A stretch of 64,000 bases of DNA from Methanobrevibacter sp. (GCF_017539065.1 NZ_JAFYHP010000031.1:94560-158559), one strand, 5' to 3'. Counted from the stretch's first letter, positions 1 to 9,864 are shown. Translations and numbers: made by a program. The notes: generated by a model from the letters alone, not told the origin.

Positions 1-1952
1 CCTCCAGCAAAAACCTCCTCTTCATTTGGAAACATGTCTTCAAGAGTATCTTTAACTTTTTTTGGAATTGTAAACCATAACCCCTTAGTATTAAATCTTA
101 AAGGAGGCAGTTCCAGCGGATAGGTTCCGACTACTTTTGAAAATTGCATTTTTTTATATTTGAAGTAATCTTCGCTGACAGTTAACTCTCCAAAGTGTAT
201 TGTTAAATTACCGTAATTTGTTTTTGATAATTTCTTTTTAATATTAATCTCTGTTTGATTTAAAACCATTGTATGATAATCAACAGCTTGTTTAGATACA
301 TTGACAAACCTGCTTTTTAAATTTACATCATTAACAACATAGGTATCTCCCTTGTTAATTAAGATAGCTCCTTCATGAGCTTCACGATACACCTGTGATC
401 TCTCCATTGTCTCTAGAAGTTGCCCGTTATTCATTACTCTAAATTCTTCTGAAGATATCTGGTCAAGAGAGTGATCCATTGCAGGATTGTCATCATAAGG
501 ATATATGAAATCTCCTCTATGATTTTCATATAAGTCCTTTTTAGAAACTAATTCGTCAATCAAATTTTGAGATATTCCAAAGTATTTTTCCGATTCCCCT
601 CTTTGAAGCGGGAGTTCTTTTGCGGCACATAACAAATGAGCTTCTTGTAGGATAGGATTTGTTAAATCGATGATTGCATTTTCATGAGCCTTATCAAAAA
701 AGAATTTTGGATTGTTCATAAAATATTGGTCAAGCTGATTTTCAAAAGCTATTAAAACAGCTAAAGATTTTTGATTGCTTCTACCTGATCTTCCGGCCTG
801 TTGCCATGTAGAAATCATGGTTCCAGGATAACCCGAAATAATAACAGCATCCAAAGAACCAATGTTAATGCCTAATTCCAATGCATTAGTGCATGTTACA
901 CCCAAGTATTTGCCGCTTTTAAGGCCTTCTTCAATTTCACGTCTTTCTTTGGCCTGATAGCCGGCACGATATGCTGCAATTCTGCTGGCCAATTTTCCCT
1001 TAACCTGAGTCATGTCATTTTTAGCCCACATTGCAATTAACTCTGTTGTTTTTCGTGAAACAGTGAAACATAATGTTTGAATATTCTTTAACATCATGTA
1101 CATGAAGATATTTTCTGTTTCCATATGGACTGAAGGGGCATTTTGAGTATTGGTCTTCTTTCTTACATAATTTTTAAAAGGATTATATAAAATAAAGTCT
1201 TTTTCACCACTTGGAGATGAATCATTATCAACAAGCGCAAATTCTTCACCAGTTAAACGGTTAGCCAACTCTAAAGGATTAGCTAGAGTGGCTGAAGATA
1301 AAATAAACTGGGGATATGATCCATAAAAATTTGCTATTCTTTTCAGTCTTTTAATCAAAAAAGCAACATTTGAACCGAATACTCCTTTATAGTAGTGTGA
1401 TTCGTCAATTACAATATATCTTAGGTTTTTATAAAATCTTGACCATTGATGATGCCAGGATAAAATTAAATGGAGTTGATAAGGGTTGGTTAAAACAATC
1501 CTTGACTTTTCGCGTATCCCCTTTTTATCTTCCCTTGGTGTGTCTCCATCATAGGTTCTGGGATTGATTTTTATATCTAATTCATGTTCCATGTTTTCCA
1601 AAACATGCAGCTGGTCATTTGACAGGGCTTTTGCAGGGTAGATGTATAATGCTGTTGCATCTTTATCTTCAATCATTGTTTCCATTATGGGCAAATTAAA
1701 AGCCAAAGTTTTTCCAGAAGCAGTAGGTGTGGTTATGATGACATTTTCACCATTTTGGATAGCCTCATATGTATCCGCTTGATGTTGGTATAATCTAATA
1801 TCTTTTGAGGAAAGATACTCAACAATTCTTTCGTTTAAATTATCGACTTTTTTAAAACTAGCTTTTTTAGCAGGTATTGTTTCAACATGAGCTATATTCT
1901 CCCTATACCTCACATCATTTTTAAACATATCAATATTGTCAACCTCTCCCAT
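1..1952 (-). CDS. Hrq1/MrfA (YprA)-type DEAD/DEAH-box helicase, partial (C-terminus beyond window)
   Basis: Superfamily 2 DNA helicase. The visible 650 residues begin at the ATG at 1952 with GGGAG following the start and no long upstream extension. Motif I reads TTPTASGKT (about residue 75), followed by YIYPAKALSNDQL (Ia), DESHYYKGVFGS (Walker B, DESH) and, near residue 380, GRSGRS of motif VI. The YxGVFGS after the DExH box and the long region after motif VI are typical of the Hrq1/YprA/MrfA family, whose members end in a DUF1998 zinc domain; that domain would lie outside the window. The family is known for repair of crosslinked DNA (MrfA). The gene is divergent from the UvrD operon and has the shared repair-promoter element at 2014-2032. 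The reading frame is open to base 3. Confidence 0.85.
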   Translation of the reverse strand, partial: MGEVDNIDMFKNDVRYRENIAHVETIPAKKASFKKVDNLNERIVEYLSSKDIRLYQHQADTYEAIQNGENVIITTPTASGKTLAFNLPIMETMIEDKDATALYIYPAKALSNDQLHVLENMEHELDIKINPRTYDGDTPREDKKGIREKSRIVLTNPYQLHLILSWHHQWSRFYKNLRYIVIDESHYYKGVFGSNVAFLIKRLKRIANFYGSYPQFILSSATLANPLELANRLTGEEFALVDNDSSPSGEKDFILYNPFKNYVRKKTNTQNAPSVHMETENIFMYMMLKNIQTLCFTVSRKTTELIAMWAKNDMTQVKGKLASRIAAYRAGYQAKERREIEEGLKSGKYLGVTCTNALELGINIGSLDAVIISGYPGTMISTWQQAGRSGRSNQKSLAVLIAFENQLDQYFMNNPKFFFDKAHENAIIDLTNPILQEAHLLCAAKELPLQRGESEKYFGISQNLIDELVSKKDLYENHRGDFIYPYDDNPAMDHSLDQISSEEFRVMNNGQLLETMERSQVYREAHEGAILINKGDTYVVNDVNLKSRFVNVSKQAVDYHTMVLNQTEINIKKKLSKTNYGNLTIHFGELTVSEDYFKYKKMQFSKVVGTYPLELPPLRFNTKGLWFTIPKKVKDTLEDMFPNEEEVFAG

Positions 1953-1999
1953 AATATCAGCTAAACCCCTAGTTAATGTTTATATTTTAATCGTAACTT

Positions 2000-2034
2000 T
2001 ATATAAATCAAACGAGAGAGCATTTGATAAGTAT
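2000..2034 (-). promoter_or_regulatory. Repair-promoter element, site A, with TATA box (Hrq1-like helicase promoter)
   Basis: Read on the minus strand the element is ACTTATCAAATGCTCTC (2032 down to 2016), followed by TTTATATA (2007-2000). The TATA box ends 17 nt after the GCTCT core, exactly as in sites B and D. One base differs from the consensus (ACTTTTCAAATGCTCT). It lies about 50 nt upstream of the helicase start codon. Position just upstream of the BRE/TATA region is seen; the role as an activator or repressor site is inferred. Confidence 0.65.
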
Positions 2035-2062
2035 TCGAAAAATTTAAATTCCTTAAAAATAG

Positions 2063-2120
2063 TAAGTTAGAAACAAAATTGCTTCTAACTTATGCATATT
2101 ATGGAAGTGTTTACTCCCAT
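2063..2120. other. Two consecutive hairpins in the divergent intergenic region (possible small RNA)
   Basis: The 323-bp gap between the two helicase operons (1953-2275) holds the two promoter elements and, between them, a perfect 10-bp inverted repeat (2063-2072 with 2083-2092, 10-nt loop) and a second stem (2101-2108 with 2113-2120, one mismatch, 4-nt loop) followed by seven T at about 2133-2139 on the plus strand. Hairpin plus T-run resembles the end of a short transcript. No convincing TATA box was seen directly upstream, so a role as a small RNA is only a suggestion. Confidence 0.3.
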
Positions 2121-2204
2121 GATTTTCAATCTATTTTTTTGATTAAATAAAAGTTTTCATAGCTCAAATATTTGTGATATTACATCAAAAAAAGTTAATT
2201 AAAA

Positions 2205-2238
2205 TAGTTTTCAAATGCTCTCTAAATCATTATAAATA
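2205..2238 (+). promoter_or_regulatory. Repair-promoter element, site B, with TATA box (UvrD/nuclease operon promoter)
   Basis: The plus strand reads GTTTTCAAATGCTCTCT (2207-2223), then TTATAAATA (2230-2238). The TATA box ends 17 nt after GCTCT, and the start codon is 38 nt further on, with AGAGGT as the ribosome site (2264-2269). The element has the same orientation relative to transcription as sites A, C and D. Confidence 0.65.
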
Positions 2239-2275
2239 ACTTTAATACATACATTTAATTAAGAGAGGTAACGTA

Positions 2276-4714
2276 ATGATTTCATATGAAGAATTTGAAG
2301 AAATTGTTGTAAAAGTACTTGAAAGGGATATTTCTTCAAATGAAGACCAGAAAAAGGCAATATTATCGCCAACTAACCAATCATTATTTTTAGTTGCAGG
2401 TCCCGGAAGCGGTAAAACAACAGTGATGGTTCTGAAAATATTAAAATTCATATTTGTTGACGACATTAATCCGAGTGAAATACTAGCAACAACATTTACA
2501 AAAAAAGCGGCTGAAGAGTTAAATTCAAGGATTTTGGGTTGGGGAGATGAAATAAAAAACTATATTGCTGAGAATACGGATGACTTTGACATTATCACAA
2601 AAATAGTCAGAATCGATTTTAACCAGATAAAGGTAGGCACTACTGATAAACTCGCAGACGAGATAATGCGGGAAAACAGAGATCCTGGAACAAACCATCC
2701 TATAGTCATTGAAAAATTTGTTTCAAACTCCGCAATGATAAAAATACTGAGTGAAAATGAAAGATATAAGGATAAAGATTTACAGGAATTTCTAAAAAGA
2801 TTAACCGGTAGGGAAAGGCTTGATGAACCCTCTCAAATGAGTGAAACAATACTTGAAATAAAAGATAGAATCTATCACGACCAAGTAAACATGGATGAAT
2901 TATATGATGCCGTTGAAAACGACAAAGGGATGCGAACAGCCCTTGATTGTATTAAAGACTATGAAAAAATACTAATCAAGAGAAACACAATGGATTTTGC
3001 AATGGTCGAATCCAGATTCTTAAAATTGCTTAAACAGCATAAATTAGATGTGTTTTTAGATAATGTTAAAATCGTTTTAATAGACGAATATCAGGATACA
3101 AACTTGATTCAAGAGGACATCTACTTTACTATTGCTAAATCGGCACTGCAAAACAATGGTAATATCACTGTTGTGGGAGACGATGACCAATCACTTTACA
3201 GATTCAGAGGGGCTACCGTAGATTTATTTACAAATTATAAAAAGAGAGCTAAAGATAAATTAGGAATAGATGTTGAGGAAATCAATCTTAAAACTAATTA
3301 TCGCTCTACGGAAAATATCATTAACCATTGCAATCGGTTTGTTGAAATTGATGAGGAATATCAATCAGCAAGAGTTAAAAATAAACCTAAAATTATTGCT
3401 CCTGATTTTGAAAAAGATAAAATGCCAGTCCTTGGATTGTTTAGAAATAATGTTGAAATGCTTTCAAGGGACTTGTCCAATTTAATTTCAAAACTGATAA
3501 ATAAAGGTGAAGTTAATTTAAAAGTCTTAAAAGTCCTTGATGAGGAATATTTCAAACAAGTAAATGGAAACATTGACATTGCTAAACTGCAACAACTCAA
3601 TGCGCAAAAAGAAAAAGAAGGAAAGGATATTGAAAGGATTAGTCTGAAACTAAATAGCGAATTTGGGTCCGCATCAGATATAGCAATATTATCCTATTCG
3701 CCTAAAGAGAACCAATTCGGTTCCCGTTCATTATTATATTATCTTAGAAAGAATCTTAAAAAGCAAAAAAACCCAATTGAAGTGTTCAACCCAAGAGGAA
3801 TCGAACTGCAAAAGATAGATGTCGTTTCAATATTTTGTGGACTATTGCTTGAATGTATAGACCCTGAAAGTAAAATTCAAATCAGCGATAAAACAATTCC
3901 AAATTTGGCCAAAGTAACAATGACAAGATGGAGAGCAGCTGCGCGAGAGTATATTAAACTTAATCCAGAACCTCGTGAACCGCTTACATTAAGTCAATTT
4001 GTCCTGTATTGGCAGAATAGAATACCTAGAGGCACTGATAAATGGCCTAAAAAAGCTAGTTTAATGGAGTTGGCTTATAAATTAGTAACTTGGATTGAAG
4101 ATTTGCAAGAGGATGTCGAAGGAATTGTTTATTTAGAGGCAATAACCAAATCCATAACCCAAACTGGTTTTTTCAGCAAATACTATTCGAATATCTCATT
4201 TGTTAATAAACAAGAAGAAAAAGAATCAATTCTGGAAGCAATATGGAATATTTTTATCCCCCTGTCAACTGGAGGAATAGAAATCGATGAAACATTGCTT
4301 GAAACATTGCCGGATGACAGAATAAATGTTTTATCAATCCATCAATCCAAAGGATTGGAATTCCCATTAGTTATTGTTGATGTGGGTTCCAGATTCAGAG
4401 ACAATCATGTTAAAACTAAAAGATTAAGATTTCCTAATAAGGAACCTGAAAACATTACAATTGAAGATACAATACGGCAATACAGTGAACTCGGAGAACC
4501 TACAAGAAGCGAAAAAGATAGATCATTTGATGATTTAACACGCCTTTATTTTGTTGCATTTTCAAGAGCCGAAAGTGTATTGCTATTAGTTGGCCTAAAT
4601 CAGTCAATTGTAGGATTTACCCGCAAGAATAAACACTTTAATATACCAAATGTAGCTCTCGGATGGAGTAGAGATGAAGAATACATTGGATTTGATGAAA
4701 TATACTTAATATAG
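2276..4714 (+). CDS. UvrD/PcrA-like superfamily 1 DNA helicase (AddA/RecB-like)
   Basis: ATP-dependent helicase of 812 residues. Motif I AGPGSGKTT lies at about residues 41-49, TFTKKAAEEL is motif Ia, VLIDEYQDTN at about 268-277 is Walker B, VGDDDQSLYRFRGA is motif III, TNYRST motif IV, LSIHQSKGLEFPLVIV motif V and RLYFVAFSRA motif VI. No nuclease domain is present at the C-terminus. The next gene begins 10 bp downstream and encodes a PD-(D/E)XK nuclease, so the two probably act as a split AddAB/RecB-like end-resection machine. The promoter carries the shared repair element (site B). A second helicase of this class, fused to its nuclease domain, lies at 14541-18218. Confidence 0.88.
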   Translation: MISYEEFEEIVVKVLERDISSNEDQKKAILSPTNQSLFLVAGPGSGKTTVMVLKILKFIFVDDINPSEILATTFTKKAAEELNSRILGWGDEIKNYIAENTDDFDIITKIVRIDFNQIKVGTTDKLADEIMRENRDPGTNHPIVIEKFVSNSAMIKILSENERYKDKDLQEFLKRLTGRERLDEPSQMSETILEIKDRIYHDQVNMDELYDAVENDKGMRTALDCIKDYEKILIKRNTMDFAMVESRFLKLLKQHKLDVFLDNVKIVLIDEYQDTNLIQEDIYFTIAKSALQNNGNITVVGDDDQSLYRFRGATVDLFTNYKKRAKDKLGIDVEEINLKTNYRSTENIINHCNRFVEIDEEYQSARVKNKPKIIAPDFEKDKMPVLGLFRNNVEMLSRDLSNLISKLINKGEVNLKVLKVLDEEYFKQVNGNIDIAKLQQLNAQKEKEGKDIERISLKLNSEFGSASDIAILSYSPKENQFGSRSLLYYLRKNLKKQKNPIEVFNPRGIELQKIDVVSIFCGLLLECIDPESKIQISDKTIPNLAKVTMTRWRAAAREYIKLNPEPREPLTLSQFVLYWQNRIPRGTDKWPKKASLMELAYKLVTWIEDLQEDVEGIVYLEAITKSITQTGFFSKYYSNISFVNKQEEKESILEAIWNIFIPLSTGGIEIDETLLETLPDDRINVLSIHQSKGLEFPLVIVDVGSRFRDNHVKTKRLRFPNKEPENITIEDTIRQYSELGEPTRSEKDRSFDDLTRLYFVAFSRAESVLLLVGLNQSIVGFTRKNKHFNIPNVALGWSRDEEYIGFDEIYLI

Positions 4715-4724
4715 GAGATTGAAC

Positions 4725-5957
4725 ATGAAATTACCTTCCCGATCAAAATCATATATGATTCCTGAATACAGTCTAACAGGAGACTTATTGTCATTTTTAA
4801 CATGCAACTTGCAATATAGATATCAGAATAAGGGAACATTGCCTCCTTCAAAACCTGTGCAAAGATGGTTTGGGGAATTTATTCATGGCGTACTGGAAGA
4901 GGCATATCTGGAATGGGATTTGAATAATAAACAGTTCCCATGGGATTGGAAAACTGACATTAGGCCAATTGAAGATATGATTGATATACGATTGCAAGTG
5001 GATGGGCTTTATCCCTATGATGAAGATTTATTTTACAGTTTATTAAACAGCGATTTAACAGCTGATGAATTAAATGAACATGACCATAAAAAATTGGCTA
5101 GTGCAAGAGCTGAAAAGGCCATAAATATATGGGGGCCTCACCTGTTTCCTTTAATTGATTCTACTGAAATTTTAATAAAAGGAATAAGAAACATGCCCAA
5201 TTATGAAAAAAACGTCAGTAGGTCAAATTATTATGGAATAAATGGAGTTGTAGATGTATTAAGTTCCATTAAAATCAATGATAACCTTAATCAAAGCAAT
5301 TTGGATAACTACAATAATAAAATAATTGAATTTCTAAAAAAAGATCCTGAATTTCGAAAACGCATTGCTAATTATAGTGACGGAGACGAATATGAAATTA
5401 TCATTGATTACAAAGGCATGAAAAGACCTCCTTTGAAAAGCATTAATAAATTCAATAATCCTTGGGAGAACCATAGGCAACAAATTTTAACATATACTTG
5501 GCTTAGACGCCAACAGGAGGATTCAAAACCAATTTTTGCTGGAATAATATTCTATTTAAATGAACTTGTACCTTCAAAAGAGGATTTGCTCCTAATTCAA
5601 GAGGAAATCGCTAATGACCTAACCGATGATGCTATTGATTATAGCAAATTCGCCAATGATATTGAGTTGATAATGAATTGGAGCGAAGATGACAAGGCAC
5701 CGGAACTTAGTGAAGAGTTTAAAATAGCCAGATCAATTAGAATAATTAACATTGATAAAGAAGAGATCAATGATTCACTGGATAGATTTGACAGCGTTGT
5801 TTTCAATATTGAAAGTTCATTAATCAAAGAAATTAAAGGCTGTAAGATTCAGGAGGCATGGAAAGCAGAATCAGATGAGAGAACCTGTAGTGCTTGCGAT
5901 TTTAAGACATTCTGTAAAAATAACAGTGTTAAAAACAAAGATATAAAAATTCCTTAA
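4725..5957 (+). CDS. PD-(D/E)XK nuclease with Fe-S cluster cysteines (AddB/Cas4-like)
   Basis: I chose the ATG at 4725 because GGAG (4713-4716) is correctly spaced for it; a TTG six bases earlier is too close. The 410-residue protein has one Cys near the N-terminus (about residue 27, in TCNLQYRY) and a C-terminal C-x2-C-x5-C (about 388-397), the four-cysteine pattern of AddB, Dna2 and Cas4 iron-sulfur nucleases. The metal-binding site is visible as GVVDV followed by EIIIDYKG, giving the D and D-x-K of the superfamily. It is co-transcribed with the upstream UvrD-like helicase; the pair is likely an exonuclease complex for double-strand-break ends. Substrate and partner are inferred. Confidence 0.78.
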   Translation: MKLPSRSKSYMIPEYSLTGDLLSFLTCNLQYRYQNKGTLPPSKPVQRWFGEFIHGVLEEAYLEWDLNNKQFPWDWKTDIRPIEDMIDIRLQVDGLYPYDEDLFYSLLNSDLTADELNEHDHKKLASARAEKAINIWGPHLFPLIDSTEILIKGIRNMPNYEKNVSRSNYYGINGVVDVLSSIKINDNLNQSNLDNYNNKIIEFLKKDPEFRKRIANYSDGDEYEIIIDYKGMKRPPLKSINKFNNPWENHRQQILTYTWLRRQQEDSKPIFAGIIFYLNELVPSKEDLLLIQEEIANDLTDDAIDYSKFANDIELIMNWSEDDKAPELSEEFKIARSIRIINIDKEEINDSLDRFDSVVFNIESSLIKEIKGCKIQEAWKAESDERTCSACDFKTFCKNNSVKNKDIKIP

Positions 5958-5982
5958 AACAAATAATAATTTAGGTGATAGT

Positions 5983-6660
5983 ATGGCAGATAATCTGGAG
6001 AAAAACAAAAAATATTGTGAAATGATCGAAAGTAAAATTAATCTTGATGCTAAACCTGTAGCAATGAAATTAATTAAAACAGAAGAAGACCTTCCTGAAG
6101 GTTATGATTTAATTGATGAAAAGATTAGACATTGCGAAATGGTTAGAAAAGCTTCTTTAGGTGATAAATTTTACTCAACAATAGACCAACAACTATGTTT
6201 AGGAGGAGCAGGGGCTATTGGTCTTAGGGACATGCCTGAAAAATTAGCAAATGGTGAAAAATACTTTTCATTAGGCAGATTCCAAGATTTAGAAACTGCT
6301 AAAAAACTCACTGGAAAACTTTCAATCATCGAAGATATCAGTTGGGGCATGATTTATGCACCGTTAGATGAAGCTGATTTTGAAGCTGATGTTATTCAAG
6401 TCATTACAGAACCTGTTGGCGGAATGAAACTTGCTCAAAGTATTGTTTATAAAACTGGTGAGAAAATTAACCCATCATTTGCAGGTATTCAATCATTATG
6501 CGGTGACGCATTTGCTAACCCATATTTAGCAGATGGCATAAACTTCACTTTAGGCTGTGACGGTTCAAGAAAGGCAGCTGATATTAAAGATAATGAAATG
6601 ACAGTCGGCATTAGTAAAGCCAAAATCGAAGAAGTTATTTCAGGCCTTGAATCAATCTAA
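5983..6660 (+). CDS. DUF169 family protein (COG2043)
   Basis: A 225-residue soluble protein of the uncharacterised DUF169 family, common in methanogens. Features seen are the N-terminal NLDAKPVAMKLI, an internal RHCEMVRKA and QQLCLGGAGAIGL, and the conserved glycine-rich and cysteine-bearing stretch FTLGCDGSRKAAD near the C-terminus. The conserved cysteines suggest metal or thiol chemistry but no function is established. It starts 25 bp after the nuclease gene with a GGTGATA ribosome site, so it may be read through from the repair operon. Its end overlaps the end of the convergent gene by 9 bp. Confidence 0.75.
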   Translation: MADNLEKNKKYCEMIESKINLDAKPVAMKLIKTEEDLPEGYDLIDEKIRHCEMVRKASLGDKFYSTIDQQLCLGGAGAIGLRDMPEKLANGEKYFSLGRFQDLETAKKLTGKLSIIEDISWGMIYAPLDEADFEADVIQVITEPVGGMKLAQSIVYKTGEKINPSFAGIQSLCGDAFANPYLADGINFTLGCDGSRKAADIKDNEMTVGISKAKIEEVISGLESI

Positions 6661-7305
6661 GAGTTTTAAATAATCATCATAGTGATTAATATTTAATAAC
6701 TCTTTTTCATTTTTTTCTTTTATTCCATAAAATGTGTATCCATCATCAAATATTTTACGTAAAATCGGATTTAAATTATCATTTTCATTTTCCAAATATT
6801 TCATTAGGTTTTCACGAGGTGCTACAAAAGGCATTCCAAGGCCTTCAGCGGTATCTAATAAACCTGTTTTTCTTCTACGCAAAATTGATATAGTTTTATA
6901 TGGATTTTCACTATTTTGACTTACTTCAATCATTTTATTGAATGTTTCAGTTGAGACTGTTGGTTGGTCTGCTGTAATACATAATGCAAAATCGGATTCA
7001 GAATTTGACAAACCATTGTATAATGACACTGATAAACCTACATCCACAGGGTTGTTTTCAATGAATTTTACGTCATCTTTATAATTATCAAAAATAGCTT
7101 CCTTTATTTCATTAGCATAATGGCCAAGTACAACAATGCATTCATCAATATTTAAGGATAGTGCATTGTCTATAGTTGTCTCTATAACAGTCTTATTATT
7201 AAATGGTAAAATTAATTTATTTGTTAAATCCATTCCTCGAGAAAGCTGATCCTTCCTCATTCTAGAATTTTTTCCAGCCGCAGTAATAATAGTAGAGATT
7301 GACAT
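6652..7305 (-). CDS. MobA/MocA-like nucleotidyltransferase
   Basis: A 217-residue protein with a nucleotidyltransferase fold. The N-terminus has TIITAAGKNSRMRKDQ, the sugar-nucleotide/CTP binding signature, and CITADQPTVS at about residue 108 supplies the metal-binding Asp of the MocA (COG2068, CTP:molybdopterin cytidylyltransferase) group. Other members of this fold activate sugars or polyols, so the substrate is uncertain. MoaE and Mop genes elsewhere in the window make a molybdopterin role plausible. The gene is convergent with, and overlaps by 9 bp, the DUF169 gene. Confidence 0.6.
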   Translation of the reverse strand: MSISTIITAAGKNSRMRKDQLSRGMDLTNKLILPFNNKTVIETTIDNALSLNIDECIVVLGHYANEIKEAIFDNYKDDVKFIENNPVDVGLSVSLYNGLSNSESDFALCITADQPTVSTETFNKMIEVSQNSENPYKTISILRRRKTGLLDTAEGLGMPFVAPRENLMKYLENENDNLNPILRKIFDDGYTFYGIKEKNEKELLNINHYDDYLKLLD

Positions 7306-7329
7306 AAAATAAAAAAAAGAAAGATATAT

Positions 7330-8517
7330 TCAACCATTCGGAATATATCTAGTTATTTGACAATAAATGCCCATACCCGTACCTTCACCTTCAGTCCACA
7401 TATTAATTTTGACTGGATAGTCATGGTTGTTGGTTACTGTAATATCCTGAGCTGGATTGAATCCAAACAGAACCGCATTTTCATCCCAAGACATACCAAC
7501 AGGCAAATCAAATCCTTCTGCAGTAACAGCTGCTCTTAAAGCTCTAGCTGGAGGGCATACTCCATGTGCTGCACTTCCACCAGGTGCTTCAGAATCTTTA
7601 GCGGATTCGAAGTAAATATAATCTTTTCCACTGGATGTTGAATTAGGAGGAATAACAGTTCCATTCCATGCTTGTACGAATTGTCTTGCATTTATTTCTC
7701 TTACATAATTACCATATTCAGGGTGAGAACCTAAAGAAGTACCATAAGCTTCACCGCTTTCTGCAGTGTAATTTCCAGAATATAACAAAATTGGAGAACC
7801 AGTAGGATATTCAAAAGCGTAATCTACCACGTCTTGACCGAATATTTTGGGAACATCAGATGAGCTAATATTATTCCTTCCATCGGAAAAACCAACCATT
7901 CCTTTTTCTAAAGTAAAAGTAGAGCCTACAGATGCATCATAATTATACCAATTTGCAATTGTAGTGCCATTATAATAATCACTTTTATAGTCCAGATTCC
8001 TAATTTGGTCAACAGGAACGGATTTGACCAATTTGCCATCTTCATAAATATCAAGACCGGATTCTGTTTTTTCTAGCCATTTATATGGTGCACTATAAGC
8101 CCAAACATAATTATCCGGTGCTTTTACAACTAATTTATCTCCAGCATAAGTTAAAAAGCCAGGACCCTCAACATCAACAACATTACCGTAAGAATCAATA
8201 CCCTCTCCTGCAACAGTAGTAAAGTCAAACGGAACAACACCAGTTGATGTAGCCATTAAAATGCCCTGTAAATCTAAAGCTAAAAGCTGATGCAATAAAA
8301 ATCCTGCATTAGATATTAAAGGAACTTCGACCGGATTAGTTGTACCTACAATAGATTGATTTTCAAACATGGATTGGCCAATAGGAAGATTGTATTCATT
8401 TGTTACGGATTCAGCAGTATAATTTGTAGTTGCAGAACTAGTAAAAGCTACAAATATACATAAAAAAATTAATACTATCAAAATAGCAATTGAAATTTTT
8501 CTCCAACCGTTTCTCAT
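7330..8517 (-). CDS. Secreted or membrane-anchored protein of unknown function
   Basis: 395 residues with an N-terminal hydrophobic segment (about 8-28) after two or three basic residues, so the rest is outside the membrane. The exterior part is rich in Asn, Tyr and Gly and contains several N-x-S/T sites. The C-terminal 120 residues include SAAHGVCPPARALRAA and end in VKINMWTEGEGTGMGIYCQITRYIP, faintly reminiscent of the surface domain of VanW-like proteins, but I would not assign that family. I do not recognise a catalytic motif. It is 25 bp upstream of the nucleotidyltransferase on the same strand. Confidence 0.6.
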   Translation of the reverse strand: MRNGWRKISIAILIVLIFLCIFVAFTSSATTNYTAESVTNEYNLPIGQSMFENQSIVGTTNPVEVPLISNAGFLLHQLLALDLQGILMATSTGVVPFDFTTVAGEGIDSYGNVVDVEGPGFLTYAGDKLVVKAPDNYVWAYSAPYKWLEKTESGLDIYEDGKLVKSVPVDQIRNLDYKSDYYNGTTIANWYNYDASVGSTFTLEKGMVGFSDGRNNISSSDVPKIFGQDVVDYAFEYPTGSPILLYSGNYTAESGEAYGTSLGSHPEYGNYVREINARQFVQAWNGTVIPPNSTSSGKDYIYFESAKDSEAPGGSAAHGVCPPARALRAAVTAEGFDLPVGMSWDENAVLFGFNPAQDITVTNNHDYPVKINMWTEGEGTGMGIYCQITRYIPNG

Positions 8518-8583
8518 TTAATACACCCAATAAATATACAATAATAATTATAAAAAACGTTATATAAATATGTTATTAACTGG

Positions 8584-9864
8584 TCATAACTTTTCTGAAA
8601 TCAATTTAATCCTTTCTTGAATATCTATAATTGTATCTTGACCATTTCCTCCAATTAAAATAGCATCTTCATGAGAGTACTCTGCAACCAGTTCAATGAT
8701 TTGGTCTAGAGTGTTAACGGTTATAATATTTCCCATATACCCCAAGGAATGGAGCCTGTATATTGCAATATCAAGAGTATCATCTAAACCTGGGAACAAA
8801 ACAATGACTTCTGGATTATATTCCGCGGCAACATCTAAAATATCTAATCTATGAACCTCATTATGTCTCGGAGTTCCAATAAATAATGCATAGAAATCTT
8901 TTTCTTTTAAAACTGAAGCTAAAGCATCTGAATTATCGGTTTTGCCCACATAAACATCAGCATCATTAATCTTGTACACATCTAAACGGCCTTGAACAGC
9001 TTTAAAATCAGCAAGGGTTTGTCTAATAACATCCTTAGGTACTTTTAACTCCTTTGCAATAGCAGTTGCCAATCCTGCATTAAGTAAGTTGAATTTTCCG
9101 ATTAATTGCAATTCATCTTGATAGGCAAAATAAGGAATAGTTTTTTTAGCCGCTTCTTTAAAATCAGCGTTGAAATCTTGATTATATGCTGTAAAAATTG
9201 TTTTGCCTGTGAAAAATCTTACTAAGGAATCTTTATAATTTGCTATGGTTTTGTGAACATCCATATGATCATTACCAATATTAGTAAGTCCAACCATATC
9301 AAAATCAAAACAGTAATTTGTAAAGTCTAAAGTCATATCACAGACTTCAACAAGCAAAATATCATAATCTCCTTCTTCAGCTTCGAGGATTAAATCATAA
9401 TAACCTGAAAATCCTCCACCGCCGTTTCCACCGACCAATACTCTTTTACCGGCATTTTCCAAAATATTTTTTAACATATGGACTGTTGTAGTTTTACCAT
9501 TTGTTCCTGTAATTCCAATTGTGAAAATATTTTTATGCTTTTCTAAAATATCACTTAATAATGTGCCGTTTTCCAATAGTTTATTAGCAAAAGAGCCCCC
9601 ATACATACTGGGGCTAAAAGCTATTGCATCACACTCTTCAATAGCATAAGAATTAGTAAACCCCAAATCAACAGTTATTTTATCTCCAACAATAGAAACT
9701 GTTTGATTGTCATCAATCATATCCATATCCAATATTGGCAAATTTAAACCATTTAAATCAACATTAATATTCAAATCAGTTGCATAAACTTCCCAACCAT
9801 GTTTTAAAAGAGAGTTTACTGCTTTTTTTCCTTCCACACCTAATCCTATTACTGCAGCTTTCAT
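8584..9864 (-). CDS. cfbE: Mur ligase family protein, probable coenzyme F430 synthase
   Basis: 426 residues with a Rossmann-like N-terminus (MKAAVIGLGVEGKKA), the Mur ligase P-loop GITGTNGKTT at about residue 115, TNIGNDHMD (central domain metal and ATP binding) and a C-terminal domain with RLDVY and IGTPRHNEVHRLD. The family forms an amide bond or ring with ATP. Candidates in Methanobacteriales are pseudomurein ligases and CfbE, which closes the carbocyclic ring of F430. The N-terminal GLGVEGKKAV and the overall length fit my recollection of CfbE better than pseudomurein enzymes, but the choice is an inference. A divergent MTH538-like gene begins 98 bp away. Confidence 0.6.
   Translation of the reverse strand: MKAAVIGLGVEGKKAVNSLLKHGWEVYATDLNINVDLNGLNLPILDMDMIDDNQTVSIVGDKITVDLGFTNSYAIEECDAIAFSPSMYGGSFANKLLENGTLLSDILEKHKNIFTIGITGTNGKTTTVHMLKNILENAGKRVLVGGNGGGGFSGYYDLILEAEEGDYDILLVEVCDMTLDFTNYCFDFDMVGLTNIGNDHMDVHKTIANYKDSLVRFFTGKTIFTAYNQDFNADFKEAAKKTIPYFAYQDELQLIGKFNLLNAGLATAIAKELKVPKDVIRQTLADFKAVQGRLDVYKINDADVYVGKTDNSDALASVLKEKDFYALFIGTPRHNEVHRLDILDVAAEYNPEVIVLFPGLDDTLDIAIYRLHSLGYMGNIITVNTLDQIIELVAEYSHEDAILIGGNGQDTIIDIQERIKLISEKL

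Noticed and set aside
8584..9864. Pseudomurein biosynthesis ligase as the definite call
   Set aside because: Sequence features alone do not separate the Mur-ligase subfamilies; CfbE is the better match from memory but remains unproven.
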